Shown piece by piece: positions 30,617 to 41,100 of a stretch of 64,000 nt of DNA (positions are counted from its first letter, which is position 1; each line of letters starts with the position of its first letter). The position numbers and the translations under genes were made by a program. The notes under the pieces were generated by a model. It ran no database searches. It was not told where the DNA came from and was given only the letters and a program-made list of their open reading frames with translations. This stretch comes from Prevotella sp. (GTDB lineage Bacteria; Bacteroidota; Bacteroidia; Bacteroidales; Bacteroidaceae): contig SUYI01000001.1 of the NCBI GenBank assembly GCA_015060485.1, positions 1-64,000 of the forward strand. Direction: 5' to 3'.

Positions 30617-32502
30617 CAGACGTAATCCAACTGCTTCCTGATAGTGTGGCTAACCAGATAGCTGCTGGCGAGGTGATACAACGTCCCGCCTCTGTTATTA
30701 AGGAGTTGGTGGAGAATGCAGTCGATGCCGGAGCCCATACTGTTAATGTGCTGGTGGTTGATGCAGGACGAACATCCATACAGGTCATCGACGATGGCTG
30801 CGGCATGTCGGAAACTGATGCCCGTTTGGCATTCGAGCGTCATGCAACCAGCAAGATTCGTAAGGCCGACGACCTCTTTGCCCTTCACACGATGGGTTTT
30901 CGTGGTGAAGCATTACCGTCCATTGTTGCCGTGTCGCAGGTCGAAGTGCGCACTCGCCGACAATCCGATGAGGTGGGAACGTGTCTGATCATTGCAGGCT
31001 CGCGGGTTGAGAGTCAGGAGCCGTGTTCCTGTCCTGTGGGCAGTAATTTCCTGGTCAGCAATCTTTTCTTCAACGTCCCTGCACGTCGTAAGTTCCTCAA
31101 GACCAACGCCACCGAACTGAACAACATCCTGACGGCTTTCGAACGCATCGTATTGGTGTATCCTGACATCAATTTCACACTTCACAGCAACGGACAGGAA
31201 CTGATGAATCTGCGGGCAGGATCTCTTCGTCAGCGCATTACCGACATTTATGGACGACGCTATGGACAAGATTTGTTGCCAGTTAGTGTCGATACGGCGA
31301 TGTGTCGCATCACGGGATTTGTTGCCAAACCTGAGGCAGCGCGGAAAAAAGGTGTAGCAGAGTGCTTCTTCGTCAATGGACGCTTCATGAAGCACCCCTA
31401 CTTCCACAAGGCTGTCCAGCAGGCTTACGACCGTCTGATACCAGTGGGTATGCATGTGCCTTATCTGATTTACTTTGAAGTCAATCCTGCCGATATAGAC
31501 GTCAATATCCATCCCACGAAGACGGAGATCAAGTTCGAAAACGAGCAGGCCATCTGGCAGATTCTGACAGCAGGTGTAAAGGATGCTATCGGACAGTTCT
31601 GCGAGATTCCGCAAATCGATTTCGACACTGAGGGACGCCCTGATATCCCAGTATATAATCCGAATACTCAGAATACTCCGAGTTCTCCGAGTACTCCGAG
31701 TTTCCCCAAGACTCCCGGCAACCCTTCATATAACCCATTCTCGCCTGCTCAGAAGAAAGCATCGAACGGCTGGGAGCAGCTCTACGAGGGTCTTCAGCCT
31801 GCTAACAGCCAGCCGGCCTCGTCGCCCTCGTTCTTCGACGAGGGCTTCTTCCCTGGTCCTGCCGACACGCCTGTTTCGGCAGGCCGTGAATCACTGACAG
31901 CCGATTTCTCACCGTCACGTGCAGACGTCTGGTCGGATAAATCCCCCGTCCACTATCAATATAAGGGCTGTTACATCATGACTGCTGTGAAGTCAGGGCT
32001 GATGGTCATCGACCAGTATCGCGCCGATGTCCGCATTCGCTACGAACAGTATCTGGCACAGCTACAGACCCGTTCGGCCGAGACCCAGCAAGTGCTTTTC
32101 CCTGAGGTAGCACAGTTCCGCCCTTCAGAACAACCGCTTCTGGAGCAAGTTCTGCCGCGTCTTTCTGCTATCGGCTTTGAGCTGACCGATCTGGGACAGG
32201 GCAGCTTTGCCGTCAATGGTATTCCAGCGGGGCTTGACGGTTTGAACTACGTACAACTTCTGCACGATATGGTTGCGGATGCGGCAGGTGGTGCCAGCGA
32301 CTCGATGGACGACCTTAACAAGACGCTGGCACTGAGCATGGCGCGCCACGTGGCCATTCCTCAGGGACAGGTGCTAAGCAACGGCGAGATGGAGAATCTT
32401 GTTAATGAATTATTTGCCTGCTCCAATGTCAACTATACGCCCGACGGCAAGGCTATTCTGGGCATCTTGCCCCAGCACGACATCGAAAAACTGCTGGGAT
32501 AA
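30613..32502 (+). CDS. mutL: DNA mismatch repair protein MutL
   Basis: A 629-residue protein with the GHKL ATPase motifs: ELVENAVDAGA (N box), DDGCGM (motif II) and TMGFRGEALPSI (motif III). The central linker (about residues 345-400) is Pro/Ser/Thr-rich with TPSSPSTPSFPKTP, encoded by an ACTCCGAGT minisatellite. In the C-terminal dimerisation domain the endonuclease motif DQHAxxE reads DQYRADVRI, so nicking activity looks doubtful. It overlaps the OstA-like gene by 4 bp. Confidence 0.95.
   Translation: MTDVIQLLPDSVANQIAAGEVIQRPASVIKELVENAVDAGAHTVNVLVVDAGRTSIQVIDDGCGMSETDARLAFERHATSKIRKADDLFALHTMGFRGEALPSIVAVSQVEVRTRRQSDEVGTCLIIAGSRVESQEPCSCPVGSNFLVSNLFFNVPARRKFLKTNATELNNILTAFERIVLVYPDINFTLHSNGQELMNLRAGSLRQRITDIYGRRYGQDLLPVSVDTAMCRITGFVAKPEAARKKGVAECFFVNGRFMKHPYFHKAVQQAYDRLIPVGMHVPYLIYFEVNPADIDVNIHPTKTEIKFENEQAIWQILTAGVKDAIGQFCEIPQIDFDTEGRPDIPVYNPNTQNTPSSPSTPSFPKTPGNPSYNPFSPAQKKASNGWEQLYEGLQPANSQPASSPSFFDEGFFPGPADTPVSAGRESLTADFSPSRADVWSDKSPVHYQYKGCYIMTAVKSGLMVIDQYRADVRIRYEQYLAQLQTRSAETQQVLFPEVAQFRPSEQPLLEQVLPRLSAIGFELTDLGQGSFAVNGIPAGLDGLNYVQLLHDMVADAAGGASDSMDDLNKTLALSMARHVAIPQGQVLSNGEMENLVNELFACSNVNYTPDGKAILGILPQHDIEKLLG
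31663..31712 (+). repeat. ACTCCGAGT minisatellite within mutL
   Basis: Units of about 9-12 bp (ATACTCCGAG, TTCTCCGAG, TACTCCGAG) encode the Pro/Ser/Thr-rich linker. The ATACTCCGA word also occurs in island 3 at 60881 and 60923. Confidence 0.75.
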
Positions 32503-32529
32503 ACATTGAACTTTAAAGATAGTTAGTAT

Positions 32530-33693
32530 ATGAAAAAGATCCTATTGGTAATCATGGTGTGCAGCCTTGCATCCGCTGCAATGGCTCAAGCTGAGGTCTC
32601 TGGCGAGAAGCACAGCGTCGCTACAAACTCGTTCTGGGCAAATTGGTTTGTTCAGGCTAATGTGGCAGGAACGTCATTTTGGAGTAGCCAGGAACAGCAG
32701 TCCGTCAAGTTTGGCAAGCTCTTCAAGGACTATCGCACCAACTTGGGCTTTTCACTCGCCCTGGGTAAGTGGTTCACGCCGGGACTGGGGCTCCGCACCA
32801 AGTTCAACGGCATTTGGGGACGTAGCATCATTTCTGAGGACAAAGCCCTTAATGCCAGCAAGTATTGGACGCTGCAGGAACAGGTGCTCTTCAATCTCAG
32901 CAACATGTTGATGGGCTATAACGAGCAGCGCACGTGGAACTTCATCCCTTACATCGGTGGCGGCCTGGGCCGTAACATGTCGTATAACACCTATGCCATG
33001 GGCTTTTCCGTAGGTCTGCTCAACACGATTCGCCTCAGTCGCAAGGTGGCTTTCAACATCGACATCAACTATGGCTCCTACGAGTCCGCATTCGACGGAT
33101 TCGGTGCCGGAGGCGACAACAAACTTAGCCTCAAAGGCCGCGACCGTGCGATTGCTGCCGAAGTGGGCTTCACCTACCGCCTGGGCAACTCATCGTGGAA
33201 GGCATCAACCGACATCGATGCCATGCAGGCCCTGTCGCAGAGCGAGATTGACGCCCTGAATGCACAGCTCGAAGACCTTATGTCCGAGAACGACCGCCTG
33301 AACCAAGAACTCGAGAATGCGCAGCAGCCCGCTCCCGCACCGCAGGAGCCTGTCACCGTCACCCAGCTCGTTACAGCTCCCGTGTCGGTGTTCTTCAACC
33401 TCAACAAGGCTGTCATTGCTTCTCAGCGCGACTTGCAGAGTGTGGCCGAGCTGGTGGCTGTGGCCAGACAGCAGGGAGCCAAGATTCTGGTTACGGGTTA
33501 TGCCGACAGTCAGACGGGCAGTGCTGATCGCAACCGCATCCTTTCTGAACAACGCGCTGAGGCTGTCGTCGTTGAAATTGTGAAGATGGGCTTCCCGCGC
33601 GAACACATCGAGACAGTCGCTGCAGGTGGTGTCGACACCCTCTCGCCTGTTACCTATAACCGTCGTGCTACGGTGGAAATCAAGGCGCAATAA
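32530..33693 (+). CDS. OmpA-family outer-membrane protein
   Basis: A 387-residue protein with a signal peptide (KKILLVIMVCSLASAAMAQA). An N-terminal beta-barrel-like region (about 25-230) precedes a short coiled-coil linker (SEIDALNAQLEDLMSENDRLNQELENAQ) and a C-terminal OmpA peptidoglycan-binding domain (LVTGYADSQTGSADRNRILSEQRAEAV, TYNRRATVEI). It would anchor the outer membrane to the wall. It is monocistronic, 27 bp after mutL. Confidence 0.93.
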   Translation: MKKILLVIMVCSLASAAMAQAEVSGEKHSVATNSFWANWFVQANVAGTSFWSSQEQQSVKFGKLFKDYRTNLGFSLALGKWFTPGLGLRTKFNGIWGRSIISEDKALNASKYWTLQEQVLFNLSNMLMGYNEQRTWNFIPYIGGGLGRNMSYNTYAMGFSVGLLNTIRLSRKVAFNIDINYGSYESAFDGFGAGGDNKLSLKGRDRAIAAEVGFTYRLGNSSWKASTDIDAMQALSQSEIDALNAQLEDLMSENDRLNQELENAQQPAPAPQEPVTVTQLVTAPVSVFFNLNKAVIASQRDLQSVAELVAVARQQGAKILVTGYADSQTGSADRNRILSEQRAEAVVVEIVKMGFPREHIETVAAGGVDTLSPVTYNRRATVEIKAQ

Positions 33694-33768
33694 GCTGTTA
33701 GAGCAGGCATTTTCATCTGAAAACTTAAAAAAGTGGTGCAAAAGTTTGGCGGTTTCAAAAAAACTCCG

Positions 33769-33776
33769 TACCTTTG
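33769..33776 (+). promoter_or_regulatory. tRNA-Val promoter
   Basis: TACCTTTG, with upstream TTTGGCGGTTTC about 20 bp before it as a -33 region. The transcript begins GCAGGCGAT and carries a 6-bp hairpin (CGATTT/AAATCG at 33781-33796). The tRNA starts about 100 nt downstream. Confidence 0.65.
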
Positions 33777-33882
33777 CAGGCGATTTGGAGAAATCGACTG
33801 CGAACATGGACTTCGTCTCAGCATAAAAACACGTTTTTCTGCGTTCGGCTTGCACCATTTTTGCACCGCTTTTTGAAAGAAA

Positions 33883-33957
33883 GGGCGTTTAGCTCAGCTG
33901 GTTTAGAGCATCTGCCTTACAAGCAGAGGGTCGGCGGTTCGAATCCGTCAACGCCCA
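33883..33957 (+). tRNA. tRNA-Val (anticodon TAC)
   Basis: A 75-nt cloverleaf: acceptor GGGCGTT / AACGCCC, D arm GCTC/GAGC, anticodon arm TCTGC CTTACAA GCAGA, T arm GGCGG TTCGAAT CCGTC (one mismatch or wobble), discriminator A. CCA is not encoded. Confidence 0.95.
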
Positions 33958-33964
33958 CAACAAC

Positions 33965-34001
33965 AAATCCCACACTGCACTCAGCAATGTGGGATTTTTC
34001 T
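33965..34001 (+). terminator. tRNA-Val terminator
   Basis: A 10-bp stem AAATCCCACA / TGTGGGATTT is followed by TTCTTTTTTT. It may also serve the convergent gene on the other strand. Confidence 0.85.
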
Positions 34002-34013
34002 TTTTTTCTGCAA

Positions 34014-34529
34014 TTACTTGACGCGCCAGACGTTGAGGACGATGCCTTGGAAACCTTGCGAGAAGGTGGGTGCACAGAGGAATAGCGAGTTGTTGAGCCA
34101 CGCGTACTTGCTGTCGCTGGGAGCCTCGAACTGTGGAGCACAACGGAAATAGAACGTGGGGTTGCCCTGCGCATCCTTGCCACCGGCGATGATGCCTCGG
34201 TTGCGGATGTGGATATAGACACCATCGTCAGTCTTGATGCAGTAGATGGCTTCGAGCTCGGTGCGTCCGGCACTGTTGGCTATCTGGTAGTCGGCACCGC
34301 CGTTGACGATGGTGCCCTTGATGTCAGGTCCTTCGAAGGTGCCTCCGGTGATGGGGATGATGGTGCGTCGGCCGTGCTGCGTCTCACCGCAGGAGTAGGC
34401 CTCACCCAGTGTGACCTTCAGCTGCATGGCGAATTCCAATTGGGGCGTGTCCTTGGGTTCCTCCACCTGTGCGCTGGCATTAAGTGTGAAAGCCAATAAT
34501 GATAACAAAATGATTAAAGTCTGTCTCAT
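34014..34529 (-). CDS. DUF3237-family exported protein
   Basis: The start is the ATG at 34529 (MRQTLIILLSLLAFTLNASA, a signal peptide), giving 171 residues; the longer open frame overlaps the upstream gene. The mature part is a single beta barrel of the DUF3237 type (LEFAMQLKVTLGEAYSCG, GGTFEGPDIKGTIVNGGADYQ, YIHIRNRGI, FYFRCAPQFEAPS). The family has no well-defined reaction. It lies 22 bp downstream of the uridine-kinase-like gene. Confidence 0.87.
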   Translation of the reverse strand: MRQTLIILLSLLAFTLNASAQVEEPKDTPQLEFAMQLKVTLGEAYSCGETQHGRRTIIPITGGTFEGPDIKGTIVNGGADYQIANSAGRTELEAIYCIKTDDGVYIHIRNRGIIAGGKDAQGNPTFYFRCAPQFEAPSDSKYAWLNNSLFLCAPTFSQGFQGIVLNVWRVK

Positions 34530-34551
34530 GCTTTTTGTTTTTGATGTTTTT

Positions 34552-36231
34552 TTAATAGATGAACGACGAGCCGCCGAGGAACTCGCGGAGGAGCGACGTG
34601 GGCGGAATCTGGTCTTCGGGAATGGGGTGGATGTAGCTGAGGAACTTACGCAGACGGTAGGCCTCGGCATATTCCTCGCAGTTTTCGGGCACCTGTTCGA
34701 GCACGGGTTCAGCCTGACGCTTGATGACAGCCAGCTCGAAGAGCATGGCGCTGTTGAACATGGCATCGGCATTCTCCTGGAAGGGAAATATCCAGCGGTT
34801 CTCACCACGACGTACGGAAGGCCAGCGACGGATGGTCTCACGGGCTGAGACACCGCGATATTTATGGTCGCGGATGATACGGCGCAGCAAGCGATTGTCG
34901 GTGGTGGGGATGTAGTTGTGGTTGTCGAGCAGGATGGTGGTCAGCGCAGAGGCATAAACGCGATAGATCTGCTCCTGTGGGATGCTGGCGGTGAGTTCGG
35001 GATTCAGGGCGTGGATGCCTTCGACGACAAGCACTTCACTGCCCTTGAGTTGCAGCTTCTTGCCACTCCACTCACTCTTGCCTTTCTGGAAGTTATATCT
35101 TGGCAGCTCGACCTCTTCGCCCCGGAAGAGGGCGTTCATCTGCTCGTTGAGCAGCGGGATGTTCAGGGCGTGCAGGTGCTCGAAGTCGTAGTCGCCGCTG
35201 TCGTCGCGTGGCGTCTTGTCGCGGTCGAGGAAATAGTCGTCGAGCGAGATGCCGATAGGTTTCAAGCCGTTGACGGCCAGCTGTACGCTGAGACGCTTGC
35301 AGGTCGTCGTCTTACCACTGCTGCTGGGCCCGGCTATAAGCACCAGTTTGACGCCTTTGCGCTTGGCGATGTCATCGGCTATCTGTGCTATCTTCTTCTC
35401 CTGCAAGGCCTCGCTGATTTGGATGAGCTGATTGGAATAGCCTTTGTCTATGGCTACGTTCAGGTCGCCCACGGTGCGCATACCCACAATATCCTGCCAG
35501 TGGTGGTGCTCCTTGAATATCTCGAACATTTTGTCCTGACGGACAAAGGCTCCCAGCTTCGAGGGGTCGTCGGTCGACGGGATGCGCAGCAGCACACCGC
35601 CGTAGTAGTATTCCAGACCGAAGAGGTAAATCTGCGAGGTATTGGTGAGCAGCGTGCCATAGTAGTAGTCCAAGTAGCCGTCGATATCGTAGTAGGTGGT
35701 GTAGAGCGACCCCTGACCCTCAAGGAGCTTGACCTTCGAGAAGGAACGGCTTTCGCGGAACATGCGGATGGCCTCCTCGGTAGTCGTCTCGTGACGATGG
35801 ATGGGGATGGCGGCGTCAATCAGCGCCTTCATCCGCTCGCGCAGTTCATGCACGTCGTCGGGGGTGATCTCAATGGGGATGCCGTTGTCGTCTCTCCGTC
35901 GGATGTCGACATAATAACCGTTGGAAACGGGAATGTCAATACAGACGGTACAGTCGGGCCACAAGTCGTGAGCCGCCTTGTTGAGCACGAAGAACAGCGA
36001 ACGGGTATAGGCTCGCAGACCACTTGACGAGCGGATGTCGAGGAACTCGATGTCCTTGGGTTTATACACTCGGAAGTGCATGCCTTCTACCTTGTTATTG
36101 ACGCGCGCACTGATGGGTCCGTACTCCATTTCGAGCCCAAGAAGCGAAAAAATTTCAGAAAGATTGCTTCCGATGCTGATATTTAAAGTTTTTTTATTAT
36201 TTTTGCAACGGATTTGTATTTGTTGTTCCAT
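34552..36231 (-). CDS. uridine kinase-like nucleoside kinase with ThrRS-like N terminus
   Basis: A 559-residue protein starting at the ATG at 36231 (MEQQIQIRCKNN); a longer frame to 36264 starts within the promoter. The N terminus is a TGS-like/threonyl-tRNA-synthetase-editing-like region (about 1-200, with HRHETTTEEAIRMF). The C-terminal half is a phosphoribulokinase/uridine kinase P-loop domain: Walker A GPSSSGKTTT near 295, SLDDYFLDRD, GIHALNPEL. This fusion is common in Bacteroidota and Firmicutes; the nucleoside substrate is not known from sequence. Confidence 0.9.
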   Translation of the reverse strand: MEQQIQIRCKNNKKTLNISIGSNLSEIFSLLGLEMEYGPISARVNNKVEGMHFRVYKPKDIEFLDIRSSSGLRAYTRSLFFVLNKAAHDLWPDCTVCIDIPVSNGYYVDIRRRDDNGIPIEITPDDVHELRERMKALIDAAIPIHRHETTTEEAIRMFRESRSFSKVKLLEGQGSLYTTYYDIDGYLDYYYGTLLTNTSQIYLFGLEYYYGGVLLRIPSTDDPSKLGAFVRQDKMFEIFKEHHHWQDIVGMRTVGDLNVAIDKGYSNQLIQISEALQEKKIAQIADDIAKRKGVKLVLIAGPSSSGKTTTCKRLSVQLAVNGLKPIGISLDDYFLDRDKTPRDDSGDYDFEHLHALNIPLLNEQMNALFRGEEVELPRYNFQKGKSEWSGKKLQLKGSEVLVVEGIHALNPELTASIPQEQIYRVYASALTTILLDNHNYIPTTDNRLLRRIIRDHKYRGVSARETIRRWPSVRRGENRWIFPFQENADAMFNSAMLFELAVIKRQAEPVLEQVPENCEEYAEAYRLRKFLSYIHPIPEDQIPPTSLLREFLGGSSFIY

Positions 36232-36253
36232 AACGTATAGTTTTAAGTGACGG

Positions 36254-36261
36254 CAAAGGTA
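36254..36261 (-). promoter_or_regulatory. promoter of the kinase/DUF3237 unit
   Basis: Minus-strand TACCTTTG, 22 nt before the ATG at 36231. Confidence 0.65.
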
Positions 36262-36302
36262 CAAAATATTATTGAAAAAATATGCTTAAACAATAATTAT
36301 TT

Positions 36303-38039
36303 ATGTCAATTTGGGTAATTTTCACGCTTTTGGGCTCACTGGCTCTGCTGATGTTCGGCATGAAGACCATGAGTGAGGCACTCCAGAAGATGGCGGGTCC
36401 GCAGTTGCGACACGTCTTGGGAGCTATGACCACGAACCGTTTTACAGGCATGCTGACTGGAACGCTGGTAACGGCTTCGGTACAATCCTCTACCGCTACG
36501 ACGGTGATGACCGTCTCGTTTGTCAACGCCGGCTTGTTGACGCTGGCACAGGCCATTTCGGTCATCATGGGTGCCAACATCGGAACGACGCTGACGGCCT
36601 GGATCATGTCTGCCGGTATGTCCTTCGACGTGAGCAGTTTGTCGTATCCGGCCTTCTTCATCGGTATTATCCTCATCTACCAGAAGAAGTACCGCTACAT
36701 CGGCGATTTCCTGTTTGGCATCGCTTTCCTGATCTTTGCGTTGGCCATTCTTCGCAAGACGGGACAGGACATGCATCTTGGCGAGAACCAGGCCGTGCTC
36801 GACTTCTTTGCCTCGTTCGACCCTAACTCGTTCCTGACCACGTTGGTATTCCTGGTGCTGGGCGGCATTCTGACGTTCTGCGTACAGTCGTCGGCAGCCG
36901 TGATGGCTATCACCATGATACTTTGTTCGAGTGGTGCCCTGCCAATCTATCAGGGCATTGCCTTGGTGATGGGTGAGAACATCGGAACGACTGTGACCTC
37001 GAATCTGGCGGCGATGTCGGCGAATACGCAGGCCCGACGGGCGGCCTTGGCACACATGTTCTTCAACGTGTTTGGTGTCATCTGGATTCTCTTTATCTTC
37101 CGCCCGTTCATCGACATGGTCTGCGGATGGGTAGGCTACGACGTCGATATGCAGAAGGAGGTCGTCGGTGCCCAGGCCTTTTTGGCCAATGCCGCCAAGC
37201 TGAGCTTCGTGCTGGCCGCATTCCACACCTCGTTCAACGTAGTCAACACCTTCATCCTCATTTGGTTTATTCCCCAGATTGAGAAGTTTGTCTGCTGGGT
37301 CATCAAACCCAAGAAGGTCGACGAAGAGGAGGACTTCCGTCTGCATTTCATTACTGCGGGCTTCATGAAGACTCCCGAGCTCTCGGTGCTGGAAGCCCAG
37401 AAGGAAATCCAGTCGTTTTCCGAGCGTATGCAGCGCATGTTCGGCATGGTGCGTGAACTGCTGACACTTTCGTCGAGTTCGAACAGTAAGAAGGACAGTC
37501 AGGCGGGCGACTTCAACAAGCTATACACCCGCATTGAGAAGTATGAGGGCATTTCCGACAACATGGAACTCGAGATTGCCAACTACCTGAACTCAGTGAG
37601 TGATGCGCACCTGTCAGACGACACCAAGGCCAAGATCCGTGCCATGTTGCGCGAGGTCAGCGAGCTGGAGTCTATTGGCGATGCTTGTTTCAATATGGCC
37701 CGTACCATCTCGCGTAAGTATAACGGCAAGGAGGACCACTTCGTCGAAAAGCAGTACGACCACCTGCACCAGATGATGGAACTGACCGATCAGTCGCTGT
37801 CGCAGATGAACCGGCTGTTACAAGGTCGTAAGGAGTCGTTCGACATCAATCGCACGTTCAACATCGAGAACGAAATCAACAACTACCGCAACCAGTTGAA
37901 GTCGCAGAACATTACCGACGTCAACAATCACGAGTACACCTATGCCGTAGGTACCATCTACATGGACCTCATCAACGAGTGCGAGAAGCTGGGCGACTAT
38001 GTGGTCAACGTAGTTGAGGCGCGTATGGGCTTGCATTAA
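36303..38039 (+). CDS. Na+/phosphate cotransporter family protein (NptA/PhoU fusion)
   Basis: A 578-residue membrane protein. Two Na/Pi repeats are visible, each with a QSS motif (SVQSSTATTVMTVSFVNAG and CVQSSAAVMAITMIL) and GANIGTT/GENIGTT turns. About eight or more membrane helices run to residue about 340. The C-terminal about 200 residues form a helical PhoU-like domain (ESIGDACFNMARTISRKY, CEKLGDYVVNVVEAR). Sodium-driven phosphate uptake is the expected role. It is divergent from the kinase gene. Confidence 0.92.
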   Translation: MSIWVIFTLLGSLALLMFGMKTMSEALQKMAGPQLRHVLGAMTTNRFTGMLTGTLVTASVQSSTATTVMTVSFVNAGLLTLAQAISVIMGANIGTTLTAWIMSAGMSFDVSSLSYPAFFIGIILIYQKKYRYIGDFLFGIAFLIFALAILRKTGQDMHLGENQAVLDFFASFDPNSFLTTLVFLVLGGILTFCVQSSAAVMAITMILCSSGALPIYQGIALVMGENIGTTVTSNLAAMSANTQARRAALAHMFFNVFGVIWILFIFRPFIDMVCGWVGYDVDMQKEVVGAQAFLANAAKLSFVLAAFHTSFNVVNTFILIWFIPQIEKFVCWVIKPKKVDEEEDFRLHFITAGFMKTPELSVLEAQKEIQSFSERMQRMFGMVRELLTLSSSSNSKKDSQAGDFNKLYTRIEKYEGISDNMELEIANYLNSVSDAHLSDDTKAKIRAMLREVSELESIGDACFNMARTISRKYNGKEDHFVEKQYDHLHQMMELTDQSLSQMNRLLQGRKESFDINRTFNIENEINNYRNQLKSQNITDVNNHEYTYAVGTIYMDLINECEKLGDYVVNVVEARMGLH

Positions 38040-38146
38040 TGAGTCTTTTGGTGTACGAAAACGAAAGGAAAATAAAGAAAAGAGAAAAAAACGCGATGAT
38101 TCCGAAAATAAAGGGATAAAAAGCGTGAAGTTTCAAAAAAAATAAT

Positions 38147-38154
38147 TAAATTTG
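38147..38154 (+). promoter_or_regulatory. promoter of the TonB-dependent receptor
   Basis: TAAATTTG followed by CACGCAG, 27 nt before the ATG at 38182. Confidence 0.65.
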
Positions 38155-38181
38155 CACGCAGATTACAAAAACTTTGATAAT

Positions 38182-41100
38182 ATGCGAAGAAAACTGTTTT
38201 TAACCGCCGTCATGTTGACCTTTGTGTTGACGATTTCGGCACAGATTACGAATTCTGCCCTGAGCGGAAAGGTAACGATGCAGGACACCAAGGAAGAGGT
38301 CATCGGCGCCACCGTACAGGCCGTTCACGACCCTTCAGGAACCAAGTATGCAGCCATCACGAATGTGGATGGCCGCTTTAACATCCAGGGTATGCGTAAC
38401 GGCGGACCGTACACCGTCACCGTCAGCTACATCGGTTACGACACCAAGACCTTCAAGGACATCTACCTGCAGCTGGGTGAAACCTACAACCTCACCGTTT
38501 GGCTCTCCGAGAATGCCAACGAGTTGGCAGAAGTTGTTGTCAGTGGCAAGGCCTCGAAGTTTGCCGCAGAGAAGACGGGCGCTTCGACCAACGTCAACAA
38601 CCGTACCATTCAGGAGTTGCCTACCATCAGCCGCAGTATCAGCGATATTGCCAAGCTGTCACCCTATTACGGAGGTTCTAACAGCTTTGCCGGTGGCAGC
38701 GGTCGTATGGCTAACTTCACCCTCGACGGTGCCAACATGAACAACAACTTCGGTCTGAACTCCAACCTGCCGGGTGGCGGCAACCCCGTTTCTATGGATG
38801 CCATCGACGAAGTGCAGATGGTGGTTGCTCCCTTCGATGTCCGTCAGTCGAACTTCATCGGTGGCGGTATCAACGCCGTGACCAAGTCGGGTACGAACAC
38901 CTTCAAGGGTACTGCCTACTTCTACTACACCAGCGAGGACATGCACGGCAACCGCGTGGACGGCGTGCAGAACACTGAGCCCAACCCCGACGAGGAGAAG
39001 ACCTATGGTTTCACCCTCGGTGGCCCGATTATCAAGGACAAGCTGTTCTTCTTCGCCAACTACGAGCGTGTAGAGACCGAGAACATCCCCACCTACTGGC
39101 ATCCCGATACCGACGGCTCTACCAATGGCGCTGGCGACCAGAAGACCTATACCTCGCGTACTACGGTGGAAGACATGAATATGATTTCGAAGTACGTCAG
39201 AGACAAGTACGGCTACGACACCGGTTCTGCTACCAGCTATCCCGGCGGCATCACCAACAATAAGTATCTGGCTCGTATCGACTGGAACATCACCCAGAAC
39301 CATCATCTGGCCGTGCGTTTCAACCACACCAATAATAAGAAGTATAGTCCCCCCAGTGCTACGTCACGCGACGTGGGCGGTCTGAGTGCTGCCTGCGTAG
39401 GTATTAAGTCGATGGCATTTGCCAACTCGTTCTATTGCCAGGAGAACAAGGTCTCTACGCTGTCGTTCGACCTGAACAGCCGTTTCGGTACCAACATCTC
39501 CAACCAGCTGCTGGTGACCTATTCGGATATGGACGATCCGCGCAGCAGCAGTTCGTCGATGTTCCCCATGATTGACATCATGAAGGACGGTGACCCCTAT
39601 ATGACGCTGGGCTACGAGCTTTACACCTATAACAACCGTGTGCGCAACACCATTCTGACCATCAACGACAACTTCACCTACTATCTGGGTAGCCACAAGA
39701 TTACCGCAGGTCTGAGCATGGAGCACCAGATGGCCCAGAACAACTACATGCGTATGGGAACTGGTTACTACCGCTATGCCTCGATGCAGGACTTCATGGA
39801 CGGCGCTGCTCCTATCGGCGTAGGTCTGGCCTATGGCTACGACGGCGATATGGAACCCTCGTCGAAGGTGCGCTTCAACCAGTATGGCCTCTACGTGCAG
39901 GACGAGTGGAACATCCTCGACAACCTGAAGGTGAATGCCGGTATCCGTTTCGACAACATCTCGTTCTATAACAGCGACCTGAAATTCAACAAGGCCATCT
40001 ACGACATCGACTTCGGCGGACGCCACCTCGATGTAGGTGCCTGGCCCAAGGCTAACATCCAGATTTCACCGCGTATCGGTTTCACCTACGACGTGTTTGG
40101 CGACAAGATTCTGAAGTTGCGTGGTGGTACGGGTCTCTTCGCAGGTCGTCTGCCGCTGGTGTTCTTCACCAACATGCCGCAGAACTCTGGTATGCTGCAG
40201 AACCTCGTCTTTGCCAAAGCCGGCGACGCCCGTCTGGCCAACTTTGCCGGTGGCATGACGACAGACATCAACCAGATTCGCGAGAAGCTCGGTGCTCCCG
40301 CCAGCCTCGACGCCAATGGCGTAGTACCGTCAGCCATCGCCGGTGTAGACCAGAACTTCAAGATGCCTCAGATATGGAAGTCAAGCTTCGCCGTCGACTA
40401 CCAGCTGCCCGTCAACTTCCCGCTGACCGTGACCGGTGAGTTCACCTACTCGAAGAACATCAATGCCGTACACCTCGACAACTGGAACCAGCGCAACCCC
40501 GACGACACGTGGGCACGCATTCCCGGAGCCGACAACCGCTACCTGTATCCTTCGAACAAGGCCGATTGGAACTACAACACGAGTTACAGCAATGTCTGTG
40601 TGCTGACCAACAACCACAAGGGTTACGGATGGACCGCCAGCCTGCAGCTGAACGCAGAGCCCATCAAGGACCTGAACATCTCGGCAGCCTACACCCATAC
40701 GGTGAACAAAGAGGTGACTGGTATGCCCGGTTCGAACGCTTCGTCGGCATGGACCTATCTGTACACTGTCAACGGTCCTAACGTCATCGAGGTTCGCAAT
40801 TCCGCTACCGTAACCCCCGACCGCGTCATTGCCAACGTCAGCTACAAGTACGGCAAGGAGCACTTCTCGCTGTTCTATAGCGGCTATTCACCCTCGGGCT
40901 GGAGCTACACCTACGCCAACGACCTCAACGGCGACGGACTGGCTTACGACCTGATGTATATCCCCCGCGACGACTCGGAAATCAAGTTTGCAACAGACGA
41001 CGACCGCATTGCCTTCTGGAAGTTCGTCGATCAGGACGACTATCTAAAGAACCATCGTGGCGAGTATGCCGACGCCTATGCTGCACGTGCTCCCTGGGTT

